Positions 23,080-32,520 of a DNA stretch of 64,000 bases are shown in pieces (position 1 is the stretch's first letter; each line of letters begins with the position of its first letter). The stretch is from Epiperipatus broadwayi. Its lineage: Eukaryota; Onychophora; Udeonychophora; Euonychophora; Peripatidae. The stretch lies in assembly GCA_028023455.1 (NCBI GenBank), contig JAQFVV010012422.1:7863210-7927209 (forward strand), in the 5' to 3' direction. The notes beneath the pieces are model-generated. The model was given only the letters and a program-made list of their open reading frames with translations, did no database searches and was not told the DNA's origin. Made by a program: the position numbers and the translations under genes.

Positions 23080-23764
23080 TATTCTTCTCTTTCAATTTTT
23101 CCAAAGCATAACATTTTTTACATCGAACTATCATCTTTTATAACGTTCAAAATATAACAATTTCTGTCTTTAGTATTTTAGCCAAAATGAATGCTCCAAT
23201 CGAACTTATGATTATAATTCATTGCTGGTTTTTTTCTACAATTTTTAAACTGCTTTTTTTTTTAAAAAAAAAAAAACAAAAACAGAATTATAGTTTAAAA
23301 CTAACTGTCATTCTTCTGTGTTTTATTGTAAAATCCAGCTTTACCAATCCACATTAATGTTGAAAAAGCTAGTGTGTGTGGAGAATTCTCACGTTTTAAT
23401 GAGAGGGTTATTCTGTAATTGTAGTAATGATGATGATGATGATGATGTAAAAAAATATTCATTTATAGTAAAACTATTCTGATATGAATTAAAATAATAA
23501 AAATTAACTATATTTTGCACATCAAAATAATGTGATATAATGATATAAATTTTATTCAACATTTTTAGATGTATTTTAAATGTCTGCATATGTATATATA
23601 ATTTAAAATAATCAATTTAAAATAAAATTGAAACAGGCAACTGAATATAAATAAAAAAATTATTTAGCACATCTAGCCAGGCTTTCGTTCCGTATTGGAA
23701 TCTTATCAAAATGTTACTTTTTATAAAATCACATGATCAACTATTCTATAGTAATTCCACCCAA
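23080..23764. other. Spacer with simple repeats
   Basis: A-run at about 23263-23275, (GAT)n at about 23427-23446. A tail-like ATCACATGATCAA of the H2 family lies at about 23729-23741, just outside the LINE 3' end. Confidence 0.5.
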
Positions 23765-23789
23765 TGGATATTATTTACATTCATCATCA

Positions 23790-24434
23790 TCAACCATTAC
23801 CAATCCACTGCAGGATGAAGGTCTCTCCAAGTTCAATCCATATTTTCCGATCTTTAGCTTCTCTTCTCCACATCACCCCTGCACACTTTCTTATTTCATC
23901 CATCCATCTCACATGTGGTCTCTTTCTGGGTCTTTTACAATCTCTTGGAATCCAGTTTAAAATTTCAATTGTCCATCTATTATCATCTCTTCTAGCAATA
24001 TGTCCAGTCCAACTCCACTTCAGTTTTTTAATTTTTTCAATGAGGTCAGTAACACCTATTTGTTCTCTTACCCATACATTGCGTTTTTGATCTCTTCTTG
24101 TTACTCCCAACATGCATCTCTCCATACTTCTTTGAATGGTTTGAAGTCGCTGTATTGCTCTTCTATTAAGTGTCCAAATCTCAGATCCATAAGTAAGAAC
24201 TGGTAAAACACATTTATTAAAAACCTTCCTTTTCAAACACATAGGCATATTTCCTTTTAGTGTCAAGTTATTTCTACCAAAAGCACTCCAACCAAGTATA
24301 ATTCTATGATTAATTTCATCCATTATGTTTCCACCTGTTTTAATAATCTGACCAAGGTATTTGTAACTGTTAACTTCTTCTAATTCATCATAATCAATCT
24401 TTATTTTCATATTTTGAGTAAATCGATTAAACAT
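23790..24434 (-). CDS. RTE LINE, C-terminal part of the RT protein
   Basis: 214-codon segment continuing the RT protein after a frameshift near 24440. It holds the YKYLGQIIKTGG block downstream of RT, the YGSEIWTLN region and the C-terminal WIPRDCKRPRKRPHVRW block that is typical of many LINE RT proteins after the thumb. No CCHC finger is present, consistent with RTE. The stop is followed by the short 3' UTR and the TGA-rich tail. It is mobile-element coding sequence, not a host gene. Confidence 0.85.
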   Translation of the reverse strand: MFNRFTQNMKIKIDYDELEEVNSYKYLGQIIKTGGNIMDEINHRIILGWSAFGRNNLTLKGNMPMCLKRKVFNKCVLPVLTYGSEIWTLNRRAIQRLQTIQRSMERCMLGVTRRDQKRNVWVREQIGVTDLIEKIKKLKWSWTGHIARRDDNRWTIEILNWIPRDCKRPRKRPHVRWMDEIRKCAGVMWRREAKDRKIWIELGETFILQWIGNG

Positions 24435-24447
24435 TACTTTAGTCTTT

Positions 24448-25980
24448 TTAACATTTATCTTTAGTCCTACTTTCAGCTGATAACTCCTGCAACATTTCCT
24501 GCAGATCTAAAGCATTATTTGCAAAAACAATTACATCATCTGCAAAATCTAAATGACTTAAATAATCTCCATTTACTTTCACTCCTTTAGCTTTCCATTT
24601 TAATCCACAAAATACTTCTTGCAGCACTGCTGTAAAAGGCTTTGGAGATATGGAGTCACCCTGTCTTACACCCTTCCCAATGTTGACTTTCCTACTATCA
24701 TTATGTAATCTAATTGTTGCTGTTGCATTTTTATAAATATTCTTTAAAATATGACAATATCCTGGATCTATACCTTGATGATCCAATGCTTTAACCACTG
24801 AAGAAATGTTTATAGAATCAAATGCCTTTTCATAATCTACAAATCCTAAGCATAATGGCAATTCATATTCATTTGTCCTTTCTATAACTTCTCTCAATAC
24901 CTGGATATGATCTACTGTACTAAAACCACTTTTAAATCCAGCTTGTTCTCTTGGTTGGTGGAAGTCCAGTGTTCTCTGTAGACGAGTTGTAATTATCTTA
25001 GTAAAAATTTTATATAAAACTGATAAAAGTCTGATAGGTCTGTAATTTCTAATATCTTCTTTATCATCTTTTTTAAATATTAATATTAATACTGCATTCT
25101 TCCAATCATCTGGTACATCTTTATCATTTAGACATTTGGAATGTAACTTTCCTAAAAAAAATTCTATTTCTTCACCTGCTTCTTTTAATATATCAATTAT
25201 AATTCCATCACTACATGGAGCCTTCTCTTTCTTCATAAATTTAATTGCATGTCTCATTTCCTCATTCAAAATTCTGGGCAATTCAGAAGATATAATAGAT
25301 ATAGGAGGTACTTGTTCTTTATTACTATATAATTCTTGATAGAGGTCTTTTACACATTTCATGATGTCATCTCTCTTTTTAGTAATAATGCTATCTTTTT
25401 TTCTTATTGCAGATATAAATTTCCTACCAATACCAAAATGTTGTTTTACACTCTTTAGACTTTTATTCTCTTCTACAGCTTTCCTTGCTAGTTCACAATT
25501 ATACTTTCTTATATCATTTTCAACTCTTTTCCGCACCATTTTACAAAATTCGAGATATTCAATCTTTTTTAATGCATCATTGTTGTATATCGTCATATTC
25601 CTTCTTTTTTTCATAAATTCTCTAGTCTTAGTAGAAATTTTATTAGTCAATTTCTGCTTTTCTCTACCAGCTATCTTTGTTGCAGTTTTTAAAAGAGTAT
25701 CAGTTATTTTCATATTAATTTCATTCAAATCTGAATCATGTTCAAAATCTACTAATACTTGAAACCGATTTGTAAGTTCTAATTTAAATTCATTAGAATG
25801 TTTCTGAAGATTAGGAATATCAACTGTAAATATTGTTTTTCTTAATAATTTTTGTCTCTCTAGTTTTGCATTAACATGTATTTTACAACTTACTAATCGA
25901 TGATCACTTCCTGTGTTAAATTTATTAAGAACATTACAATCTTGAAATATGTATTTTCTGTTAGTCAAAATATAATCCAA
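24448..25980 (-). CDS. RTE LINE, endonuclease end and reverse transcriptase
   Basis: 510-codon frame. The N-terminus is the end of the AP-like endonuclease (DYILTNRK, then SDHRLVSC with the catalytic SDH). The middle is a charged linker. The RT follows: NYRPIRLLSVLYKIF, motif A GFVDYEKAFDSIN, motif B GVRQGDSISP, motif C HLDFADDVIVFA with the catalytic DD pair. All RT catalytic residues are present. The true start is upstream in the endonuclease frame; the ATG at this frame's start is internal. Frameshifts near 26000 and 24440 separate it from the flanking pieces, so the copy is inactive as it stands. Confidence 0.9.
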   Translation of the reverse strand: MDYILTNRKYIFQDCNVLNKFNTGSDHRLVSCKIHVNAKLERQKLLRKTIFTVDIPNLQKHSNEFKLELTNRFQVLVDFEHDSDLNEINMKITDTLLKTATKIAGREKQKLTNKISTKTREFMKKRRNMTIYNNDALKKIEYLEFCKMVRKRVENDIRKYNCELARKAVEENKSLKSVKQHFGIGRKFISAIRKKDSIITKKRDDIMKCVKDLYQELYSNKEQVPPISIISSELPRILNEEMRHAIKFMKKEKAPCSDGIIIDILKEAGEEIEFFLGKLHSKCLNDKDVPDDWKNAVLILIFKKDDKEDIRNYRPIRLLSVLYKIFTKIITTRLQRTLDFHQPREQAGFKSGFSTVDHIQVLREVIERTNEYELPLCLGFVDYEKAFDSINISSVVKALDHQGIDPGYCHILKNIYKNATATIRLHNDSRKVNIGKGVRQGDSISPKPFTAVLQEVFCGLKWKAKGVKVNGDYLSHLDFADDVIVFANNALDLQEMLQELSAESRTKDKC

Positions 25981-26035
25981 TTCTGCTGTACTTTCATTTG
26001 GATGCTTCCATGTCCATTTCCTTCTAATATTTTTC

Positions 26036-26236
26036 TCAAAAAAAGAAATTCATAATATAAAGTTTTTCTTTTTCTGCAAACTCCACAAGTCTATGTCCTC
26101 TCTCATTTCTATTACCGTAACCAAAATTATCTACAGCGTTTTCGTCTTTCATTTGTTTACCAATTCTAGCATTAAAGTCTCCCATAACAATTTTAAAATG
26201 TTGTTTACTCTGATCAAAAGCCTTTTGTACATCCAT
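26036..26236 (-). CDS. RTE LINE, middle of the endonuclease
   Basis: Short frame with the endonuclease block KIVMGDFNARIGKQ, where GDFNA includes catalytic Asp and Asn, then FGYGNRNERGHRL. The 5' junction is a 32-bp tandem duplication (GTACATCCATATAAAAATCT repeated at about 26227-26290) which shifts frame from the preceding piece. The 3' junction is a frameshift near the A/T run at about 26035. Confidence 0.85.
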   Translation of the reverse strand: MDVQKAFDQSKQHFKIVMGDFNARIGKQMKDENAVDNFGYGNRNERGHRLVEFAEKEKLYIMNFFF

Positions 26237-26250
26237 ATAAAAATCTTTTA

Positions 26251-26664
26251 CTACTTCTGTACATCCATATAAAAATCTTCTACTACTTCAACACTATGAG
26301 AACTTGTTGGGGCATAAACCTGAATTATCTGCATTTGGTATCTGCTATTAAGTTGTAAAACTAATCTTGTCACTCTGTCCAATACACCATCAATCTTCAC
26401 AATGTTATTCTTCCATTTTTTATTTATAATAAATCCTACTCCACTTGTATTTTCAATATCTCGGCCTTTATAGTAGAGAACATGTCCACTTTTTAAATCA
26501 ATTGTTTCTTCACCTTTTCTTCTAACTTCACAAAGTTCAATAATGTCCCATTTAATATAAGATAGTTCTTCTTCGAACTCTTGCAATCTTCCTTCACTTG
26601 AAAGTGATCTGCAGTTGTAAGTACCTAAATAAAAAGTTGTCATCAAATGACAGCCTGAGTCCAC
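26251..26664 (-). CDS. RTE LINE, N-terminal endonuclease
   Basis: 137 codons. Near the start is the AP-endonuclease strand LGTYNCRSL with its Asn, then IIELCEVRRKG with the metal-binding Glu, GVGFIINKKW, RVTRLVLQ and IQVYAPTSS. The frame terminates just after the 32-bp duplication. The ATG at 26664 could be the native start, since only UTR-like sequence precedes it, but a few upstream codons cannot be excluded. Confidence 0.85.
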   Translation of the reverse strand: MDSGCHLMTTFYLGTYNCRSLSSEGRLQEFEEELSYIKWDIIELCEVRRKGEETIDLKSGHVLYYKGRDIENTSGVGFIINKKWKNNIVKIDGVLDRVTRLVLQLNSRYQMQIIQVYAPTSSHSVEVVEDFYMDVQK

Positions 26665-26920
26665 AATCAGGGGATTCTTAGCACCTTCCGCCTTCGGACA
26701 CCAACCGCTGCTGTGGTGGTGACTTTACAGCCTCCTGGGAATAAGAGCCATGATTTATTTTTGTCTGTCATGATTGTATATATTGGAAAAATATTCTTAA
26801 ACTCGGAGGTAAAACACCAATAAACTCACCATGCTGGCTAATGCGTGTTGGTGAGCAGCCCATCCATGTTCGTATACTATAATGCCCATTGGGTGGAATT
26901 GCTGTAGAGAAGTTAGTCAT

Positions 26921-27019
26921 ATTTAAGGGAAGGTAACGTGGCTAAAGGTTTCTCTGGGGCATAATGGCTGAGAGATTCCTGACTTCGATAAAGGAGAAGC
27001 TATAACGCATCACATCGCA
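26921..27019 (+). mobile_element. LINE-L 3' tail, 5'-truncated
   Basis: GGTAACGTGGCTAAAGGTTT, GGGGCATAATGGCTGAGAGA, TAAAGGAGAAGC, then CATCACATCGCAT. It abuts the 5' end of the RTE copy in the opposite orientation. Confidence 0.8.
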
Positions 27020-28583
27020 TATGATTTTAGAAAAATAAACATTTGGATAACATTCTAATAAGGAGCAAAAGCCTGGTTAGGTGTATGAAATACATTTTTT
27101 ATTTATATTTAATTGTCTATTGTCAATTATTACAGCAATAAATCTAAACAATATTTGTACTTTGCTGAGGCAGACATTTGAAACAGCATAAATTTGTCAA
27201 AGCAAATTTACAATGAATATTATTATACACATTAGCATATTCATATGCATATAAACATATATATATATATAACTTTTCTAATACAGATTTATACCTCCCA
27301 CGTCCTTTTTATATAATGTTTTGTTTTCATTTATTTTTATTTATGCAAGATAAGCAATTGGCTCAATATTCAGTGGAGAGTAATACCTTTTACTCAGGCA
27401 TTATATTATGAGTTATCATGGTTGGATCTACATCATATGAAATTTCTTGCACTCACATATTTTACAGCATTTTCTTTAAATAAATATTTATTAGTATTAA
27501 ACCTATGTTAAGATAATCCTATCAATTTTAATAATTTAGACTTAATTGAAAATCTATTTTTATTAAATGCAACCACAAGATACCAATAATTTACCTCCAT
27601 CCAGCCTTTCTCCTCGTGTGTAATATCTTTAGATAGGCTTAAAATGTTTATTCTATCACATCTACTTAAAACATTTAAGATATCTGAAAAAGTAAATGAT
27701 TCCCAAGATTCATTTCAGGCTGTCTAGCTCTCTTCAGTTGGCCCAAGATGTGTGAGAGATTGTGACCTGGATCAGAATACTTTTCATTTAGCAAAAAATA
27801 CATATTGTCATTGTAGACCTTTTTTTAAATGACTTTGTATATATGTTTTGAGTAGGTGAAGTCGAATAAAATTTTAAGAACATCCTATTACAATCTCTTT
27901 TTGTTTTGTTTTGATATTCAGTGCATCAATTTTAATTTGACCAACTTTAATTAATATGTGACCCAAACTTACCAATCAATAACTCAGACTTGAATCTAGA
28001 GTCATGTCATGGTAGATGGATGTAGTGACCACAATGATGTAAAGCATATTCACATATCTGCCCTTATTGAAGTGGAGGTAAAGATCATTAAGAAATCAAT
28101 CAGAATAAACATGTACCTAAATATAATAAACTATAAATGTATATAACACTATATTAAGTTATCCTATGGTTGGAAGCTTCAGAAGATGAAAGTCAAATCA
28201 TATATTTATTGTTATATGTATTTAAAGCAATGCATTATGTTTTGAAGATACTTTAGTTAAGGATCTACTTGTTACTATTAAAGCTTGTTTTAAAAATGTT
28301 TTCAATATTATTTATGAAAATTCTCAATTCCTTATGCTTCTATTGCAATTTGAGAACATTATTTTTGTTCTCTTAAGAATTTTGATTACTATCTGTTGAA
28401 TTGCTGCAATTCTAATGAAAAGTTCATCCTAATGTCTAAATTAGGGCAAAATATGTATAAGTAATCCTGAAATTCCAATTATATTTTTAGAGCATAATTA
28501 TTTTCTCAAATATATTTAATTCTTTTCAATTACATTTTATTCAATGCAATACGTTTCCACATCTAATTTTATTTTCTTACTTT
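27020..28583. other. AT-rich stretch with one hammerhead-like motif
   Basis: No coding sequence. The minus-strand hammerhead-like block at 27700-27747 is listed separately. The neighbouring 27750-27810 (TGTGAGAGATTGTGACCTGG) resembles the H1 copy at 30515, so a worn H1 variant probably lies at about 27690-27815. Confidence 0.45.
27700..27747 (-). ncRNA. Hammerhead-like motif, H1 variant
   Basis: On the minus strand: GGGCCAA, CTGAAGA, stem II with GCT-AGAC-AGC, GAAA, TGAATC with possible cleavage after ATC, then TTGGGAATC. CCAA/TTGG pairs as stem I. The core CUGANGA and GAAA are intact, but the stems are short. Confidence 0.5.
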
Positions 28584-28805
28584 ACAATTTCAATTGTCCA
28601 GCAGTCTTCATCAGAGCTTCTAGAATTTTTTCTGCCAAATTCAAGAACTTGTAGAAATTTTTCTACAGATTTGACTACCAATAAGACTTAATCAGAGCTT
28701 TTAAAACTTTTTCTATCAAAGTTAGAGATTCTAGAAATTTTTCTGCAATACTGAGAAATTTCTAGAGTTCTGAAGAAGACTGCTGGATAGTTGAAACTGT
28801 AAAAA
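28584..28805. mobile_element. Foldback element with CAGCAGTCTTC arms
   Basis: The left arm TTACAATTTCAATTGTCCAG, CAGTCTTCATCAGA returns inverted at the right as TCTGAAGAAGACTGCTGGAT, AGTTGAAACTGTAA. The middle has repeated TTCTAGAAATTTTTCT-like units. Partial relatives lie at about 13726-13795 and 14724-14760. Confidence 0.75.
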
Positions 28806-29689
28806 AAATTAAATTTAACAACAATATGTTGCATTAAATAAAGATAAATGAAAAGGAGTTGTTAAATATATTTGTTAATAAAACCAATGCATAGAAGATT
28901 AGGAAGAAGGAAAAATATTAATAATGTCCTCAGATATAGTAAATTCAGGATAGTCTGTTAAGTACTGCTTTAACCATTAGTTCCAGATTATTTTTTTAGA
29001 ATATTTAATGCCTTAATTGTTACAAAAACGAAATACTTATATTGTATAATGTTTGATCACATACATAATTGTAGAATCTGATATTTATATATCATAGATT
29101 GATTGTAATGCTGAAGAAAATAAACAAAGACAGTATAGACAAACCAATTCAGATATGTTACCAAATGCTAATGCTTTAACAATGATAGAAACATTAAAAA
29201 TTAAAATGAAAGATTTAAGAATGGATTAGAAAAATGTAAGACACCAACTTAATGACAAAAAAGGTAAGAAAATTAATTAGTAAATTGTTTTAGTTTTATG
29301 TCACTAAAGGCAGATAAACAAAATTAATGAATTTTATATAGTGTTTTCAATATTACTGTCATGACCTAAATCTTAATAATCAGTGAATTATGTTGTGCTT
29401 GTGCTATCCTTCCTCGGTATAGTGTAATTTTAAATTTGAGGTCTAGAGACTAAAATTTTAAGAGGGCTATTATATATATGTTACACAGTATGGAAATGGT
29501 TGAAAATTCATTTATTGGATTATTGATAATTGTTGATATGTTTTCTAATTAAATTAACTGTCTCAGCAATGAAAAAAAGTGCTAAATTATAAGACTAGAT
29601 TTTAATGAGATTAATTGCATTCTTGTTTTTTATTCTTATTAATTGTATTCTTTATATTATAATATTAGGTAGATTTTGATTATTTTAAT
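28806..29689. other. AT-rich stretch
   Basis: No gene or repeat recognised. Confidence 0.4.
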
Positions 29690-29820
29690 AATTATATTTA
29701 TCCTTAGTTGTAATTATGTGTTGAACTATTTCTATCATCTAATATTAATTGTTAATTCAAAACTTTATTAAAACTTTTTAAATACATTAAACCATTAATA
29801 ATAATTTGTAAGTTAATATT

Positions 29821-29899
29821 AAACAAGGCAAAACTCTCCATATAGTAGTGCCACCCTGTGCCAACCAGAGTAATCAATGGATGCCAGAAGTTTTGTGTT
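29821..29899. mobile_element. H2 arm fragment
   Basis: GGCAAAACTCTCCATATAGT, CCAGAGTAATCAATGGATGC and CAGAAGTTTTGTG match the H2 arm. It is truncated on both sides. Confidence 0.7.
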
Positions 29900-30343
29900 A
29901 ATATATAGCACAATATTTCAAGTAGTATTATACTCTTTTCTTCTTCAGGTGTTGCTTGTTTGAATAATATTAACTACACAAGAATCAAACCTGGGACTTT
30001 AATATTCATGAATATTGAATTTGAGTCAATGCTTTAACTAACTAATCTAATTGTTAGAGTATTACTTTAGATTTAATATTCACAAATCTAAAGGTCTTCA
30101 GTTTGATTTTTATGCTACTACAGTCACTGGTCAGGCAAGCGGCATCTGAAAAAGAGATAAAAATAACACCACTTAAAAGATGCTATATACTAATAATTTT
30201 TATTAGACTAGAGATTATTCAATAATGAATAATATTTTTGTAGAGAAATTTTCACACCACTCTGATGCAAGGTAGGGACATGTTTTTATCTACTTTTAAT
30301 ACCTTGTGAAAGGATGTAATCATAAATATGTGAAAAAGATCTA

Positions 30344-30398
30344 CGATTCCCAAGTGGCACATTTTGTGCTGAACCAGCACTCATCAGTTGGTCCAGAT
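30344..30398 (-). ncRNA. H1 hammerhead-like motif
   Basis: Minus strand: GATCTGGACCAA, CTGATGA, GTGCT-GGTTC-AGCAC, AAAA, TGTGCCAC, TTGGG. CUGAUGA is intact and stem II is a perfect 5-bp hairpin, but G12 of GAAA is A and the cleavage-site U is missing. Confidence 0.6.
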
Positions 30399-30520
30399 CA
30401 CAATCACTTATATATATCTTTATCATTTTTCAGTATATATAGAAAATTACTAATTTAATTGATGCATCAAATGTGTTGCCCTCACAACTTAGAACAATGA
30501 TAAAAGATATGTGTAAGAGA

Positions 30521-30574
30521 TTGTGATCCAGGCCAAGTGATGAGTGCTGGTTTAGCATGAAATGTGTATAGATC
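30521..30574 (+). ncRNA. H1 hammerhead-like motif
   Basis: GTGATCCAGGCCAA, GTGATGA (C3 changed), GTGCTGGTTTAGCAT, GAAA, TGTGTATA, then GATCATTTTC. Stem II and GAAA are intact; the changed C3 probably abolishes cleavage. Confidence 0.55.
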
Positions 30575-30859
30575 ATTTTCACATCTTTGGTCATATATTT
30601 ATGATTAGATCTCTCCACAAGGTGTTAAAAGTGAATAGAAACCAGTCCCTTACCTTGTACGAGTGGCGTAGTAAAAATTACACTACACAACTATTATTCA
30701 TTATGCTATATAATACTCTGTGTACTAATGCTAACAGTTAAATGTGTTTGAAAAGTTTAAATAAAGTTTAAATTTTTCTAAAAACATTTCATAATTAATA
30801 TTTAGATAATAAAAACAGCCTAACATGTAATTACAACTAAAATATCCCATCATCACAAA

Positions 30860-31904
30860 TATTTAAATCGTCTGCTTAAATGTAGGATGAATAAGTCTGA
30901 AAAGATTATACTATGTCTTTTATAAGTGTAATTATAATTATTTGAATTTGTTATGCCTTGGAAAAAGAAGTATATAAAAGAATATACTTTTTTCCAAACA
31001 AAAAGCTGTCTGATGAAAAAACAACATTTTCCAGTTAAAAAATGGTGAACTTTATGTTAATGTCTTAAAACGAATTCTTTAATCACATGACTCAGGTTCT
31101 ATCAAGAAGTTTTATTGGAATGTAGAAAAGCATTATCAGAAATTGCTTAAAAAAGTTTATACTGGGATTTTTTTCCAGTTCATATCTAATGACACATCTA
31201 GTTTTCTGCTCAAGAATTCACAATGTGCAAATTATTAGACACTAACTGGAAGTACAGTCAAACCTTTATGATTAGCTTTTCATGGGAGGAGACACTGGTT
31301 TTGCACTGTTCTTCACTAAGTAGTTATTTTTTAATCATTACTCTGTTAATCAAGCCAATGAGTTGAAAAATTGAATACTTTAAGGGTTTGAACCCTAGCC
31401 AACAAGAACTTAACTAAATAGCTAGAAAACTGCTTTAAGAATCTGATTGCCATTAATTTTATTCATTGCTTACATTGTGGCTTCTAAAGAAATGTTATTT
31501 GTTCTGGTAGGATGTTCTGGAATAAAAAAACTGGAATGATTACTAATAAAATAGGATAAATAACAAAAATATAAATAAGCTTTATGGATTCACTGTATCA
31601 CAATTTAATTTTTTTTATTCATGTTTTATTTTGTTATTGCTATTTTATTTCCATTATAGAACACTAGATAGACGTTGAACATTTGAAAGGGGTACTAAAC
31701 TATGTGCCAAAAAGAGCTCTTTATGTACATTTATTAATATATATATATTTGTTATTTATTATGATTTATATGAAAAAAACAACATAATGAACTTCATTAA
31801 TTTTCATTTTTGATGATTAATAATAAGTAACTCATCAAGGAGAGTTGAACAATTACAAAGAAATTTATGTGAATTATGCAAAGAATCATCACTTTTATTT
31901 ATCT
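30860..31904. other. AT-rich stretch
   Basis: No coding sequence or known repeat recognised. Confidence 0.4.
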
Positions 31905-32057
31905 GTTTATTCAATACAAGGGCATTATGCATTCCATCATCAAATTTTCAGTGATAAGGATGGCTGAAGAATTAGAGAATAGAGAGGATTGAAGCATGTT
32001 CATTAAAGAATGTAGATTTGCTATCTTAATATAAATTGAGCACTGATTTTATATATA

Positions 32058-32350
32058 TACATAGTAATATAGAAAGTCAGATGTCACATGACTTATATAT
32101 ATAATTTGTATTTACAAATATATAAAATTGAGACTGTGCTATTAAGCTCTAAACAAGCTTTTTTATATATAATAAATGTTACTACTACAAGAGAAGGCAA
32201 TCAAATCACTGAAGAGAGCCATAGCTCGAAACCAGTCTGGGGATGGGGACAATCCTAGATAAAGATTATTTGAAAGCCTTCTCTTGTAGTAGCATTTATC
32301 ATAAAAATTTAAAAAAAGGTTTGTTTAGAGCTTATTAGCATGCTCTTAAT
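32058..32350. mobile_element. H2-type foldback nested in the H1 element
   Basis: The arms GCTATTAAGCTCTAAACAAGC and ACTACTACAAGAGAAGGC return inverted as GCCTTCTCTTGTAGTAG and GTTTAGAGCTTATTAGCATG. Outside the left arm lies GATGTCACATGACT, like the H2 tail. Flanking TTTATATATATA on both sides may be the target duplication, but low complexity makes that unsure. The loop holds a hammerhead motif. Confidence 0.75.
32202..32246 (+). ncRNA. Hammerhead ribozyme motif, core intact, strong stem II
   Basis: AAATCA, CTGAAGA, stem II GAGC-CATA-GCTC (4 bp including the canonical G-C next to the core), GAAA, CCAGTC with predicted cleavage after GTC, then TGGGG. CUGANGA, GAAA and GUC are all intact. Stem I is short (about 3 bp), so folding may need the flanking arms. 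Confidence 0.65.
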
Positions 32351-32376
32351 TTGTTTATATATATATGTGGAAGATA

Positions 32377-32434
32377 ATGATCTGGATCAACTGATGAGTG
32401 CTGGCTCAGCATGAAATAGGTATATGGGAGATCA
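32377..32434 (+). ncRNA. H1 hammerhead motif, core intact
   Basis: GATCTGGATCAA, CTGATGA, GTGCT-GGCTC-AGCAT, GAAA, TAGGTATA, TGGGAGATC. CUGAUGA and GAAA are intact, and stem II is 4-5 bp. Outer stem I GATC/GATC pairs, but the inner part is weak. It is the only H1 copy here with both core halves unchanged. Confidence 0.6.
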
Positions 32435-32520
32435 TTTATCTTTTTCACATGTATGTGGCCATATGTATGGGTTATATTGGATAGAATGAATGACTGTAGG
32501 GAGCTTGAAAGTCTCCCTTT

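Larger units (their letters stand above)
23765..26920 (-). mobile_element. RTE-clade non-LTR retrotransposon, near full length
   Basis: Minus-strand LINE of about 3.15 kb. The 5' UTR runs down from about 26920, followed by the endonuclease, RT and C-terminal region, and it ends in a short (TGA)n-like 3' tail (GATGATGATGAATG at about 23780-23793). RTE elements encode one protein with an AP-type endonuclease and an RT and end in short microsatellite tails, which fits here. The reading frame is broken by only a few frameshifts, so this is one of the younger insertions. Decayed copies of the same family lie at 9.6-11.1, 41.1-44.3 and 47.3-53.7 kb. Confidence 0.9.
30268..30657. mobile_element. H1-type head-to-head element
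   Basis: Terminal inverted repeats CAAGGTAGGGAC and GTCCCTTACCTTG. Further in, the arms share ATCATAAATAT and TGTGAAAA blocks and each carries an H1 hammerhead-like block, minus strand on the left and plus strand on the right. The left and right copies are therefore head to head, with 3' ends outward. No target duplication could be set. Confidence 0.7.
29690..30855. mobile_element. H3 inverted-repeat element with nested insertions
   Basis: The outer arms pair imperfectly: left TTAGTTGTAATTATGTGTTG with CTAATATTAATTG; right (30785-30850) TAATTAATATTTAGATAA with ATGTAATTACAACTAAAAT. The inner part (29935-30180) carries CTTCTTCAGGTGTTGCTTG and GTCACTGGTCAGGCAAGC, shared with 56.1-56.3 kb. It is interrupted by an H2 fragment (29821-29899) and a complete H1-type inverted element (30268-30657). 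Confidence 0.6.
31905..32520 (+). mobile_element. H1 element split by an H2-type foldback
   Basis: The 5' body (CATCATCAAATTTTCAGTGA, GGATGGCTGAAGAATTAGAG, CTTAATATAAATTGAGCACT) stops at about 32057. The body resumes at about 32351 with TATATATATATGTGGAAGAT and the ribozyme block, TTATCTTTTTCACATGTATG, and a tail ending in CTTGAAAGTCTCCC. The gap is filled by the foldback listed next. Confidence 0.75.

Noticed and set aside
24000-25762. Plus-strand ORFs over the RTE element (133, 108, 68, 67 codons)
   Set aside because: They are antisense shadows of the RTE protein and show no family motifs.
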